Positions 1 to 8,140 of a stretch of DNA of 64,000 nucleotides are shown piece after piece. A model generated the notes under the pieces. The model worked only from the letters and a program-made list of their open reading frames with translations. It had not been told where the DNA came from and ran no database searches. Location of the stretch: contig NZ_CP009435.1 of the NCBI RefSeq assembly GCF_000960995.1, positions 1,054,001-1,118,000 on the forward strand. Direction: 5' to 3'. A program made the position numbers and the translations under genes. Within the stretch, counting starts at the first letter, position 1. Each line of letters starts with the position of its first letter. Source of the DNA: Burkholderia glumae LMG 2196 = ATCC 33617. Its GTDB lineage: Bacteria > Pseudomonadota > Gammaproteobacteria > Burkholderiales > Burkholderiaceae.

Positions 1-450
1 CCGGCCGAGCGGCCGGTGGGCGTGCGCGTGTCGGCCACCGACTGGGTCGACGGCGGCTGGACGCTCGACGAGACGATCGCCTTCGCCAAGGCGCTGAAGG
101 CACGCGGCTGCGACTGGATCGACGTGTCCTCGGGGGGCGTCTCGCCGTTGCAGAAGATCCCGCTGTCGGCCGGCTACCAGGTGCCGTTCGCGCGCGCGGT
201 GCGCCATGCGGTGGCGCTGACGACGTTCGCGGTGGGCCTCATCACGGAGCCCGCGCAGGCCGAGAAGATCGTGGCGGACGGCGATGCCGATTGCGTGGCG
301 CTGGCCCGCGCGATGCTCTACGATCCGCGCTGGCCCTGGCATGCGGCGGCCGAGCTCGGCGCCACGGTGACGGCGCCGCCGCAATACTGGCGCTCGCAGC
401 CGCGCGAACAAAAAGCGCTGTTCGGCGAGGTGTCGTCGGGCCAGCGTTGA
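1..450 (+). CDS. NADH:flavin oxidoreductase, Old Yellow Enzyme family (3' part only)
   Basis: The window opens inside this gene; 149 C-terminal codons are visible and the frame is open to base 1. The fragment matches the end of the YqjM-like class of Old Yellow Enzymes. It has a TIM-barrel strand ending in DVSSGG followed by a PLSAGYQVPFA segment, then the FMN-phosphate region VGLITEPAQAEKIVADGDADCVALARAMLYDPRWPW, where AMLYDPRWPW closes the barrel. These enzymes reduce activated alkenes with NAD(P)H through FMN, usually in the cytosol. The physiological substrate cannot be told from this part. The family call is firm; the exact subfamily is inferred from the Tyr-Asp-Pro-Arg-Trp-Pro ending. 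Confidence 0.85.
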   Translation, partial: PAERPVGVRVSATDWVDGGWTLDETIAFAKALKARGCDWIDVSSGGVSPLQKIPLSAGYQVPFARAVRHAVALTTFAVGLITEPAQAEKIVADGDADCVALARAMLYDPRWPWHAAAELGATVTAPPQYWRSQPREQKALFGEVSSGQR

Positions 451-761
451 GGCGCTCGCGCGCGCCGGGCGCGCGGCCGGCGAGGCGCGGCACGACGCGG
501 CGGCCCGGTCCGGAGCGTGGCGCTACGGTGGCTTCGGCCGGTTTCCGCCGATTTCCTCACCGCAGCTGCGGGGACATCGACGCTTGCTGCACCTGATCGG
601 TTGAACGAAGCATTGCCGAGCGTGTAGCATTCGGTTGATCCGTCGCGGGTGCGTGCCCGGGGCGTCCCCGCACGCGCGCGGCATCGTGCGCGTCGCAAGC
701 GAACCGCGGCGTGCTGGCCGCCGGTATCGCGCCATCCCATCGTCTTCACAAGGATTCATCG
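451..761. other. Intergenic region before the SET-domain gene
   Basis: This 311-bp spacer has no convincing gene. Base composition drops from very GC-rich to mixed towards position 600, where a possible sigma-70 promoter is listed separately. Overlapping open frames on both strands have no recognisable product and run into coding sequence on the wrong strand. Confidence 0.5.
601..630 (+). promoter_or_regulatory. Possible sigma-70 promoter for the SET-domain gene
   Basis: TTGAAC (601-606) and TAGCAT (625-630) are separated by 18 bases, which gives a fair match to -35/-10 elements. The implied leader is about 125 nt. This is a pattern match only. Confidence 0.35.
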
Positions 762-1319
762 ATGAGTTCACGCAGGATCGTGGTGCGCCGTTCCGGCGTT
801 CACGGCAAGGGCGTATTCGCAGTCGCGCCGATCAAGGCGGGTGAGCGCGTGGTCGAATACAAGGGCGAGCGGATCTCCTGGAAGGAGGCGCTGCGCCGCC
901 ATCCGCACGACCCGAACGATCCGAATCACACGTTTTATTTCGCGCTCGAAGAGGGCGGCGTGATCGACGGCAAGGTCGACGGCAACAGCGCGCGCTGGAT
1001 CAACCACGCGTGTGCGCCGAACTGCGAGGCCGAGGAAACCGCGGGCCGCGTCTTCATCCACGCGCTGCGCGACATCGAGGCCGGCGAGGAGCTGTTCTAC
1101 GACTACGGGCTCGTGATCGACGCGAAGCTGACCAAGCAGCTCAAGCGCGACTATGCCTGCCATTGCGGCGCAAGCACTTGCCGCGGCACGATGCTGGCCG
1201 TCAAGGAGGAATCGGGCGGGAAGAAAAAGAAGCCGGCCCGCAAGGATGGCAAGGCCCGGAAGGCGGAGAAGGCGGAGAAGGCCGACCGCAAGGGCAAGGA
1301 CGGCAGGAAGAAGAAATGA
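762..1319 (+). CDS. SET-domain protein (putative lysine methyltransferase) with lysine-rich C-terminal tail
   Basis: A 185-residue protein with a complete small SET domain. Residues 1-25 hold the opening strand with SGVHGKGVFA, which resembles the SAM-binding GxG of SET enzymes. NHACAPNC lies at about 81-88 (the NHxCxPN pseudoknot motif) and ELFYDYG at about 110-116 (the catalytic Tyr motif). A post-SET-like CHCGASTC follows at about 133-140. From about residue 150 to the end the chain is almost only Lys, Ala, Gly, Glu and Asp, like a histone H1-type tail. The longest frame would start upstream, but the ATG at 762 begins right at the domain (MSSRR), so I chose it. SET proteins methylate protein lysines; the target here is unknown. 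It is convergent with the two-component operon. Confidence 0.85.
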   Translation: MSSRRIVVRRSGVHGKGVFAVAPIKAGERVVEYKGERISWKEALRRHPHDPNDPNHTFYFALEEGGVIDGKVDGNSARWINHACAPNCEAEETAGRVFIHALRDIEAGEELFYDYGLVIDAKLTKQLKRDYACHCGASTCRGTMLAVKEESGGKKKKPARKDGKARKAEKAEKADRKGKDGRKKK

Positions 1320-1321
1320 GG

Positions 1322-1364
1322 CCGCGGCGGGCGCGATCCGCAACAGCGGTCGCGTCCGCCGCGG
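1322..1364. terminator. Shared hairpin between two convergent genes
   Basis: A 15-bp stem (1322-1336 with 1350-1364, one G-T wobble) with a 13-nt loop fills the 51-bp gap between the SET gene and the sensor-kinase gene, which converge. There is no U-run on either side, so it may act as a weak or Rho-assisted terminator for both directions. Confidence 0.45.
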
Positions 1365-1370
1365 GGCGCC

Positions 1371-2936
1371 TCAGGTTTGCAGCGTCTCGGGCTCGCACGC
1401 GCCGGCGGCCGCTTCGGCCGGCTTCGCGGCCAGCGGAATCCGCACGATGAAGCGCGAGCCGCCTTCGGGCGCGTCGGCATAGAGCACCTCGCCGTCATGC
1501 ATCGCGACGATGTCGTGGACGATCGCGAGGCCGAGGCCCGCGCCCGTCTCCACACCGTTGCCGCTTTGCGCGTCGCCGCGGAAGAAGCGCTTGAAGAGGT
1601 CTGCCTGCTGGCCCGACGGCACGCCGGGGCCGTTGTCCTCCACCACGATCTCGCCGGCCGCGCGGCCGTCCTCGAGCGCCACCTGCGAAACGTTCACGGT
1701 GATGCGCGCGCCCTCGGGGCGGGCGAGCGGCACGTATTTCAGTGCGTTGTCGAGCAGGTTCGCGATCACCTCGCGCAACAGCACCGGGTTGCCCCGCACC
1801 ACCAGCGGCGGCACGCTGGCGAGATCGAAATCCTCGGGCAGCTCGTCGTCGCCGGACTTTGCGCGTTTCGCGAGCGATTCGGCGCTGCCCGGATCGTCGC
1901 TGGTCTGGAAGCCGAGATCGACGTGCGCGGCCAGCGCGCGCGGCACCCATTCGGCGCCGGTCTCGAACGCGAGCGCGGCCAGATCGACATCGACGAAGCG
2001 CGCGGCCTGCTCGCCCGGCTCGGCGCGCGCCAGCGACAGCAACTGGTTCGACAGCCGCACCGCGCGGTCGGCGGCCGCGCGCAGCTCGTGGACTGCGGCC
2101 AGCGTCTGCTGCGGGTCGCGCGCCACGGCGGCGTGTTCGGCGTGCAGCTTCACGGCCGTCAGCGGCGTGCGCAGCTGGTGCGCGGCGTCGGCGATGAACT
2201 TGCGCTGCGCGTCGAGCGCGGTCTTGAGCCGGCCCAGCAGCGCGTTCATCGCGCTCGTCAGCGGCCGGATCTCGAGCGGCACGTCGGTTTCGTCGACGGG
2301 TTCGAGCGAGGTGTGGGTCTGCCGGTTCAGCGAATCGGCCAGATGCGTGAGCGGCCCGAGCTGCTGGTTCACCACACGCCAGACGATGCCCCAGCCGGCC
2401 AGCAGCAGCAGCAATAGGGGCATCATGATCGCGATCAGGAACTCGGCCGCGATCTGGTAGCGATGGCGTACCGGCTGGGCCACCTCGACGATCATCGGAT
2501 TGCCGTCATCGGTCTGCTCGACGCGCACCTGCGCGACGCGCACGGCCTGGCCCTCGTAGTCGGCCTCGAACACGTAGGCGTAATGCATGCGCCGCACGCT
2601 CGTGCCCTGCAGCGGCAGCTTCGGATCGCCGGCCAGCTCGTGCTCGCCGTCGCTGATCCGGTAGATCAGCTGTTCGGTCGGGTCGGAGAACATCGCCTGC
2701 GCGAGCGGCGGCACCGTGAACGGCGCGTCGGGGCCGGCGATCTGGATCTGCTTGGAGATCGCGGTGGCGAGATCGGCGAGCGATCGATCGATCACGTGCT
2801 GCGTGTATTGCCAGGCGAGCCAGTAGGCGATCAGGCCGCTCATCAGCGCGAGCATCGACAGGGGGGCGGCGAGCCGCCTGAGCAGCGAGCGGCGCAAGCT
2901 GGTGGCGGCCGGTTCGGAGGACATCGCGTCAACCAT
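1371..2936 (-). CDS. Sensor histidine kinase (TctE/QseC type)
   Basis: A 521-residue inner-membrane kinase. A first membrane segment at about 23-45 and a second at about 163-187 enclose a periplasmic sensor domain of the 2CSK_N kind seen in TctE. A HAMP-like linker follows. The H-box is ADAAHQLRTPLT with the phosphorylated His at about 253. The N-box NLLDNALKYVP lies near 393, and the G-boxes EDNGPGVP and GAGLGLAIV are near 437 and 473. The gene sits 97 bp behind its response regulator and is surely co-transcribed with it. The start at 2936 is the first Met; MSSEP four codons later is an alternative, and neither has a strong ribosome site. The signal is unknown: TctE senses tricarboxylates, QseC senses other cues, and no transporter lies beside it here. 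Confidence 0.9.
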   Translation of the reverse strand: MVDAMSSEPAATSLRRSLLRRLAAPLSMLALMSGLIAYWLAWQYTQHVIDRSLADLATAISKQIQIAGPDAPFTVPPLAQAMFSDPTEQLIYRISDGEHELAGDPKLPLQGTSVRRMHYAYVFEADYEGQAVRVAQVRVEQTDDGNPMIVEVAQPVRHRYQIAAEFLIAIMMPLLLLLLAGWGIVWRVVNQQLGPLTHLADSLNRQTHTSLEPVDETDVPLEIRPLTSAMNALLGRLKTALDAQRKFIADAAHQLRTPLTAVKLHAEHAAVARDPQQTLAAVHELRAAADRAVRLSNQLLSLARAEPGEQAARFVDVDLAALAFETGAEWVPRALAAHVDLGFQTSDDPGSAESLAKRAKSGDDELPEDFDLASVPPLVVRGNPVLLREVIANLLDNALKYVPLARPEGARITVNVSQVALEDGRAAGEIVVEDNGPGVPSGQQADLFKRFFRGDAQSGNGVETGAGLGLAIVHDIVAMHDGEVLYADAPEGGSRFIVRIPLAAKPAEAAAGACEPETLQT

Positions 2937-3033
2937 CGAAAAAAGCAGCGCCCGGCCGAAGCCGGGCGAGACGTGGAAGGTGCCGGCGCGGGCGCGCCGT
3001 CCGGCGGCGGCCCGGCCGTGGCCGGGCTTCGCC

Positions 3034-3726
3034 TCAGACGCTCGCCGGCTGGCGGATTTCCTGCAGCAGGTAGCCGAAGCCGCGCACCGTGACGATCTCC
3101 ACGCGGCACTGTTCGAGCTTCTTGCGCACGCGGTGCACGTAGACTTCGATCGCGGTGTCGCCGAGATCGCCGCCGAAGTGCGTCAGATGGTCTTGCAGTT
3201 GCGCCTTGCTGACCACGCGGCCGTGGCGCAGCAGCAGCATCTCGAGCACGGCGAATTCGCGCGGCGACAATTCGAGCGGCTTGTCGTCGTTGAAGATGCG
3301 GCGATCGACGCCCGACAGGCGCACGCCGCCGAGCGAAACCTCCGGACGCGGCATGTCGCTGTGCGGGCCGCTGCGGCGCATCACCGCACGAATGCGTGCC
3401 TCGAGCTCGGCCGGCTCGAACGGCTTCAGCATATAGTCGTCGGCGCCGGAATTGAGGCCCTGAACGCGGTCGTTGAGCTCGTCGCGCGCGGTCAGCACGA
3501 TCACCGGCGTGTGCCGATTCGTCTGGCGAAAGCGCGACAGCAGCGTCATGCCGTCGATGCCGGGCAAGCCCAGGTCGAGGATCACGAGTTCATGGCGATT
3601 CTGCGCGAGCGCCTGCTCGGCGAAAATGCCGTCGTGGACCATGTCGACGGTGAAACCTGCTTGTTCGAGGCTGCTCTGGATGCCGCGTGCGATGGGGCGG
3701 TCGTCTTCGATGAGGAGGAGTCGCAT
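3034..3726 (-). CDS. OmpR-family response regulator (TctD/QseB type)
   Basis: A 230-residue two-domain regulator. The receiver domain has acidic residues at about 7-9, the phospho-acceptor Asp at about 51 (VILDLGLPG), Thr79 and Lys101 (YMLKPF). The winged-helix DNA-binding domain spans about 125-225 and contains LELSPREFAVLEMLL and VEIVTVRGFGYLL. It is the first gene of the two-component operon and is followed by the kinase. It should be phosphorylated by that kinase and bind direct repeats at its target promoters. The regulon cannot be inferred from the neighbours. Confidence 0.92.
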   Translation of the reverse strand: MRLLLIEDDRPIARGIQSSLEQAGFTVDMVHDGIFAEQALAQNRHELVILDLGLPGIDGMTLLSRFRQTNRHTPVIVLTARDELNDRVQGLNSGADDYMLKPFEPAELEARIRAVMRRSGPHSDMPRPEVSLGGVRLSGVDRRIFNDDKPLELSPREFAVLEMLLLRHGRVVSKAQLQDHLTHFGGDLGDTAIEVYVHRVRKKLEQCRVEIVTVRGFGYLLQEIRQPASV

Positions 3727-3836
3727 GAGATTCGCTCAAGTACAATGGGTTGGCTGGGACATCACGACGCCGTTTCCAACAGCATGTCGCGTGGCCGACG
3801 ACAGGCAAGGCGGCTAGCGAACGAAATTCCAACTAT

Positions 3837-4067
3837 ATGTCCGACATCTCGATCCACGAACTCGAAGCCGCGATCAATTTCTGGCGCGCCCGCTCACCAT
3901 CGAGCGGTGATGAACTCAAGCTTTGCGAAGAGGCGAGCGCGCTTTCCAAGCCGTATGCATTGCTGATTGTACAGCGGCAAAGCGCGCTAAAACTGGAAGG
4001 TTTGGACCCCATCGCACGTTGTGCCTGGGAGTCTTACGCGCGCCTTAAGAACGGCTTGGAAAGCTGA
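3837..4067 (+). CDS. Small DUF3717-like protein
   Basis: A 76-residue protein starting MSDISIHELEAAINFWRAR. I recognise the pattern of a short family, mostly found in Burkholderia and relatives, usually annotated as DUF3717: the ELEAAINFWRARSPS opening, a middle LCEEASALSKPYALLIVQRQ and an end WESYARLK. It is probably all helical and cytosolic, with no signal peptide or membrane segment. The function is unknown. An in-frame start further upstream (3750) exists, but the ATG at 3837 gives the usual N-terminus. It is divergent from the response regulator, sharing a 110-bp promoter region. Confidence 0.75.
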   Translation: MSDISIHELEAAINFWRARSPSSGDELKLCEEASALSKPYALLIVQRQSALKLEGLDPIARCAWESYARLKNGLES

Positions 4068-4316
4068 AGGCTCGCGCGCTTCGTGCCGGGTTCTGCATCA
4101 AGCAACGTGCGGCGGCGCCGAAACGTTGACGCGGCTACGGGTTTGTCCGTGGCCATTGGCTTGCGATTCGTGACGAGCGCCCGACCCAGCGAAGGTGGCG
4201 GGCGCGACGGGCGACAGGCGGGGCGCCGGAACGAGGCGTGGCAAGAGCGATGAACGCGAAATAAACGGGCCGCATCACGCCGGCGATGCGCAATGCCGCC
4301 CGTCGTGGCGTGCGGC
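4068..4316. other. Intergenic region, nothing recognised
   Basis: A 249-bp gap lies between two convergent genes. I saw no strong hairpin with a U-run, no tRNA and no plausible short gene. Confidence 0.4.
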
Positions 4317-4628
4317 TCAGCCGAGCTGCGCGTGAGCGTCGCGGCCGACTTCGTCGATGAAGCGCGCGAGTTGGATGTCGCGTTCGGTCAGCCCGTTCGC
4401 GTCGTGCGTGGACAGCGTGATGTCGACGCGGTTGTAGACGTTGAACCACTCTGGATGGTGATCCATTTCCTGCGCCTTGATCGCCACGCGGGTCATGAAC
4501 CCGAACGCGGCGTTGAAGTCGGTGAAGCGCAGGCTGCGCTGAATCGCGTCGCGGCCGGGTACGGCCGACCAGTGCGGCAGCGTCTCGAGCTGCGTCTTGC
4601 GTGCTTCCGATGTGAGCTTGTGGATCAT
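4317..4628 (-). CDS. phhB: Pterin-4a-carbinolamine dehydratase
   Basis: A 103-residue enzyme that dehydrates the 4a-hydroxytetrahydropterin formed by phenylalanine hydroxylase, so the pterin cofactor can be recycled. The family signature is present: MDHHPEWFNVYNRVDITLSTHD, with the conserved histidines at about 57, 58 and 75. The ATG at 4628 gives the normal N-terminus MIHKLTSEAR; a longer frame starting at 4769 would add an unlikely Arg-rich extension that reaches into the end of phhA. It lies 112 bp behind phhA on the same strand, the usual phhAB arrangement. Confidence 0.93.
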   Translation of the reverse strand: MIHKLTSEARKTQLETLPHWSAVPGRDAIQRSLRFTDFNAAFGFMTRVAIKAQEMDHHPEWFNVYNRVDITLSTHDANGLTERDIQLARFIDEVGRDAHAQLG

Positions 4629-4740
4629 GGCAGTGCCCTCGTGTGCAGTGACGCGCGCCTGGCCGCCGTCGCGCGAGCCGCGCGAAGCGTCGGCGCGCCA
4701 TCGGGACATTCTTCCATATTTGCGGCCAGACGACGTTGAT

Positions 4741-5646
4741 TCAGGCGCGGCCGGTGGCGTCGTCGTCACCGGCCCAGCCTTCGCCGGTGCCGCGATGCAG
4801 GACCCGGTCGCCGGCCAGCACGGCGCCGGCCGGGTGCTCGGCGAGCCCGGCGAGCCGCCTGGCCAGCGCGCGCGCGTCCACCTTCGCGAGCGCGAACAAC
4901 TGCTCGAAATCGTCGATCACGAAGTAGGTCTTCTGGAACGTGTCGATGCGATAGGCGGTGCGCATCACGCGGTCGAGATCGAAGCCGATCCGGTTCGGCG
5001 CGGCGCTTTCGAGGCTGTAGACCGATTCGCCGCGGCTCGACACGATGCCGGCGCCATAGATGCGCAGCTGGTCGCGATCGTGCCGGCTGCGGATCAGGCC
5101 GAATTCCACCGTGTACCAGTAGAGCCGGCCCAGCAGCGACAGCGCGAACGGGTCGTCGGAGACGGCGAGCGCGGCCTGGCCGTAGGCATGCATGTAGTCG
5201 GCGAACACCGGATCGATCAGCAGCGGCACGTGGCCGAACAGGTCGTGGAAGCAGTCCGGCTCCTGCAGGTAGTCGAGCTGGTCCGGGCGGCGCATCCACC
5301 AAGTGACGGGAAAGCGGCGGCTCGCAAGGTGTGCGAAGAATACGTCGGCCGGCACGAGCCCCGGCACCGCGACGATTTCCCAGCCGGTGGCCGGCTGCAG
5401 CTGCCGGTTCACGTCCTCGAACGACGGCACGCGGTCGGCCGGCAGCGTGAGGCGTTTCATGCCGGCCACGAATGCGTCGGCCGCGCGGCCCTCGAGCAGC
5501 GCCGTCTGCCGCGCGTAGAGCTGCGACCAGACTGCGTGATCGACGCGCGTGTAGCGCTCGAGCGGCTGATCGATGGTGAAATCCTGGCGGGTCTCGAGAC
5601 CCGCGTCGAACTGCTCCTGAAGCATCGCGGTGACGACGTTGGACAT
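4741..5646 (-). CDS. phhA: Phenylalanine 4-monooxygenase
   Basis: A 301-residue bacterial single-domain phenylalanine hydroxylase, which converts Phe, O2 and tetrahydropterin to Tyr. The iron ligands are visible as HDLFGH (His134, His139) and Glu181 in YWYTVEFGL. The substrate-side segment VTWWMRRPDQLDYLQEPDCFHD is also typical. There is no regulatory ACT domain, as expected for bacterial forms. It is followed by phhB and faces an Lrp/AsnC-type gene across a 139-bp gap, which suggests control by that regulator. Confidence 0.95.
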   Translation of the reverse strand: MSNVVTAMLQEQFDAGLETRQDFTIDQPLERYTRVDHAVWSQLYARQTALLEGRAADAFVAGMKRLTLPADRVPSFEDVNRQLQPATGWEIVAVPGLVPADVFFAHLASRRFPVTWWMRRPDQLDYLQEPDCFHDLFGHVPLLIDPVFADYMHAYGQAALAVSDDPFALSLLGRLYWYTVEFGLIRSRHDRDQLRIYGAGIVSSRGESVYSLESAAPNRIGFDLDRVMRTAYRIDTFQKTYFVIDDFEQLFALAKVDARALARRLAGLAEHPAGAVLAGDRVLHRGTGEGWAGDDDATGRA

Positions 5647-5739
5647 GGCTGGCTGGGCACGGCTGCGGTGACGATGGATGCCAGTGTAGAGCGGGTAACG
5701 CGCGGGAAGGGCGCAATTTCGACGCTTGTGGAACTTTTA

Positions 5740-5756
5740 ATGCGATAATTTCGCAT
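5740..5756. promoter_or_regulatory. Palindromic operator candidate in the phhA / Lrp-type intergenic region
   Basis: ATGCGA-TAATT-TCGCAT is a perfect 6-bp inverted repeat with an AT-rich 5-bp centre. It sits 30 bp upstream of the regulator start in the 139-bp space between the divergent genes. Its size and AT-rich centre suit an Lrp/AsnC-family site. Direct binding is inferred. Confidence 0.5.
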
Positions 5757-5785
5757 CAATTTACTAAATCACGCGGAGATTATTC

Positions 5786-6277
5786 ATGTTGGAACTCGAT
5801 CACTTCGATCTGGCGCTGCTGGACGTGCTGCAGCGCTTCGGACGCGCGACCCACCAGCAGCTCGGCGAGCAGGTGCCGCTGTCGCCGTCGCAGATCGGCC
5901 GGCGCCTGCAGCGCCTCGAGGCGGCCGGCGTGATCGACGGCTATCGCGTGGTGCTGCGCCCGGAGCGGCTCGGGCTCGGCGTGACCGCGTTCACCAGCCT
6001 GAAGCTCAAGCACCACGGCGATTCGATCATCGAGCAGTTCCAGCAGCAGATCGACGTGCTGGCCGAGGTGCTCGAATGCCATGCGGTGGTGGGTGATGCC
6101 GACTATCTGCTGAGGATCGTGGCGCCTGATCTGAACGCGCTGTCGTCGTTCGTGATGAAGAAGCTGATGCGCGTGCCCGGCGTGGACAGCGTGCGCTCGA
6201 ACATCGTGCTGACCACCTTCAAGCGCAGCGGCCCGCTGCCGCTGTCGCATCTGGAGCCGGGAGCGGCGCCGGCCTGA
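5786..6277 (+). CDS. Lrp/AsnC-family transcriptional regulator
   Basis: A 163-residue protein with an N-terminal winged helix-turn-helix (about 5-60; LLDVLQRFGRATHQQLGEQVPLSPSQIGRRLQRLEAAGVI) and a C-terminal RAM effector domain (about 65-145, including LECHAVVGDADYLLRIVAPD). Such proteins form octamers or tetramers and bind an amino acid. The divergent phhA-phhB operon makes phenylalanine or tyrosine the likely effector, but this is inference. A ribosome site (GCGGAG) lies before the ATG. Confidence 0.9.
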   Translation: MLELDHFDLALLDVLQRFGRATHQQLGEQVPLSPSQIGRRLQRLEAAGVIDGYRVVLRPERLGLGVTAFTSLKLKHHGDSIIEQFQQQIDVLAEVLECHAVVGDADYLLRIVAPDLNALSSFVMKKLMRVPGVDSVRSNIVLTTFKRSGPLPLSHLEPGAAPA

Positions 6278-6333
6278 GCGGCGCCGGCCAAGGCGAGGAA
6301 GGGGCAATTCTGCCCGGTGCGCGGCCAGCCGGC

Positions 6334-6861
6334 TCAGGCGGCCGTGGGCTCGTGGGCCAGCAGATCGACGTAGGCCACCGCCACCAGATCCTCGCTGGCC
6401 ACGCCGAGCTTCGCGAACACCTCGTGCGCCTCGGCCTCGCCGCCCGCTTCGTCGTCGCCCTCGGCCAGCACCACCTCGAGTTCGACGAAATCGCCGAGCC
6501 CGTCCACGCGGTCCAGGTGGATTCGCGTGCGGCCGGCCAGATAGACGTGGCGTTCCTTCGTCACGATGCCGCGCGTGGTCAGCGCGGTGGCGAGCAGCGC
6601 ATGCATCGCGTCCGGGTTGGTCACGGGGCTGCGCGTGTAGTACGAGGCCTTCGGGCCGTCGCGGTCGTCGCGCTGGTAGAAGATCAGTTCCGCCGGCGTG
6701 CCGTCCTCGAAGCGGCGCAGCTTGAGGCGGCCGCGCGGCACGTCGTAGAAGAAATCCTGCTGCCGATAAAAAAGCGGTTCCTCGGTGGCGAGCGATGCCG
6801 CCTTGTCGCGCAGGCCGTCAAAGTCGCGGGCGCGAGCCTTGATCTCGATGTTGCGTGCCAT
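6334..6861 (-). CDS. CYTH-domain protein (class IV adenylate cyclase / triphosphatase family)
   Basis: A 175-residue protein with the CYTH tunnel-fold signature. ARNIEIKARA at the N-terminus carries the ExExK motif that binds metal and triphosphate. Later come FFYDVPRGRLKLRRF, ELIFYQRDD and RTRIHLDRVDGLGDFVELEVV, the repeated charged strands of the barrel. Members include CyaB adenylate cyclases, thiamine triphosphatases and inorganic triphosphatases, and the sequence alone does not decide between them. The ATG at 6861 follows a good ribosome site (GAGGAG) and places the motif at the start. A longer frame upstream is not supported. Confidence 0.85.
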   Translation of the reverse strand: MARNIEIKARARDFDGLRDKAASLATEEPLFYRQQDFFYDVPRGRLKLRRFEDGTPAELIFYQRDDRDGPKASYYTRSPVTNPDAMHALLATALTTRGIVTKERHVYLAGRTRIHLDRVDGLGDFVELEVVLAEGDDEAGGEAEAHEVFAKLGVASEDLVAVAYVDLLAHEPTAA

Positions 6862-7075
6862 GCCGTTCTCCTCAGTCTTGGCGATGCGAAATCGCTTGGG
6901 TTGGGAGAGCCAATCTAGCAAAAACTCGGCGACCGTGGCGTGACGCGTGCACTTGGCTTGACGCCGGGCCGGCCGGCGGCGGCGGGGTGCGGTGAGCGTG
7001 CGCGAAGCGCAGGGTTCACCGTCGAAAAGCCCGTCGTCTGTTGATAAGTCCGCGCGGCGCGGCCGCATTGATGTG

Positions 7076-7975
7076 TCAGCCGGCCCACTGCGCCTCGACG
7101 AGCCGCAGTGCGGCCGCGATCGCGGGCTCCTCGCGGCGCGCGGCCAGCGTGACGAAGGTCAGCTCGGTGGGCACCGTCACCGCCTCGACGATCACGAGCG
7201 CATGCGCGTGCGCCTCGCGCAGCGCGATCGAATCGCGCGCGAGCGTGAGCCCCACGCCGGACTTCACGAGATCGAGCATCGACGGCTCCTGATCGACCTC
7301 GGCCACCTTCATCGGCTGCACGCCGGCCTCGGCGAAGCGGCGCGACAGCAGCCGGTGATGCGCCGAGGACGGCGGGGTCCAGATCCACGGCAGCGCTGCC
7401 AGCGCGCGCCAGTCGCGGGCGCGCTGCACGCGCTCCTTCCAGCCGGCCGGCGCGAGCACGCGATACTGGTAGCGGGTGAGCGTGCGGGTGTGAAACAGCG
7501 CACCGTGGTGCGGATCGTCGTCGTCGGGGCGGCCGATCGAATAGCCGACATCGAGTTCGCGCGTGCGCACCGCGTCGCGCACCCAGCCGGACATGCCGTG
7601 CCGCAGCTCGGTCTCGAGCCGCGGGTGGGTTTCGACGAGCTGGCGCAGGAAACCGCCGAGCCGCAGGAATTCGGGATCGAGCACCGTGCCGATCCGCAGC
7701 CGGCCACGCACCTCCTGGCGCAGCGCGCTGGCCGCGCGCAGCACCTCGCCGGCCGCCGCCAGCGCGCGTTCGGCATGCGGCAGCAGCGCCTGTCCGTCGC
7801 GCGTGAGTCCCAGGCCGCGCGAGGTGCGCGCGAACAGCGCCACGCCGAGCGCCTGCTGCAGATGCTTGATCTGCAGGCTGACGGCGGGCTGCGTGAGGCA
7901 GAGCTGCGCGGCCGCGCGCGTCAGGTTGCCTTCACGGGCCACCGCGGCGAAGGCGCGAAGCAGGATCAGATCCAT
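7076..7975 (-). CDS. LysR-family transcriptional regulator
   Basis: A 299-residue regulator with the N-terminal LysR helix-turn-helix (about 2-60: LLRAFAAVAREGNLTRAAAQLCLTQPAVSLQIKHLQQALGVALFAR) and a two-lobed substrate-binding-like effector domain to the C-terminus. The start at 7975 gives the canonical MDLILLRAF N-terminus. It is divergent from the GMC oxidoreductase gene, with a LysR-type palindrome in between, so it probably controls that gene and itself. The effector is unknown. Confidence 0.92.
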   Translation of the reverse strand: MDLILLRAFAAVAREGNLTRAAAQLCLTQPAVSLQIKHLQQALGVALFARTSRGLGLTRDGQALLPHAERALAAAGEVLRAASALRQEVRGRLRIGTVLDPEFLRLGGFLRQLVETHPRLETELRHGMSGWVRDAVRTRELDVGYSIGRPDDDDPHHGALFHTRTLTRYQYRVLAPAGWKERVQRARDWRALAALPWIWTPPSSAHHRLLSRRFAEAGVQPMKVAEVDQEPSMLDLVKSGVGLTLARDSIALREAHAHALVIVEAVTVPTELTFVTLAARREEPAIAAALRLVEAQWAG

Positions 7976-7994
7976 CGAGCAATATTTGCGCGGC

Positions 7995-8015
7995 TTATGA
8001 TGCGGTTGAGCATAA
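7995..8015. promoter_or_regulatory. LysR-type T-N11-A operator
   Basis: TTATG-N11-CATAA is a perfect 5-bp interrupted palindrome of the T-N11-A type recognised by LysR regulators. It starts 20 bp upstream of the lysR ATG and lies between the two divergent genes. This placement is typical of autoregulation combined with control of the neighbour. Confidence 0.65.
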
Positions 8016-8140
8016 CTCATTGGATCGCGAGCGCGCGGCACGGGTACGCTTCGATTCCATACTCGGCCGGGCGGCGTACCCCGGCCATCACGAATACGGC
8101 CCGGCCATCGATGCGGGGACGACATGGAAGGAGACGAATC

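Noticed and set aside
6992..8140. N-terminal extension of the GMC oxidoreductase frame
   Set aside because: The frame is open back to 6992 but overlaps the divergent LysR gene, and the FAD motif needs only the GTG at 8141 with its ribosome site.
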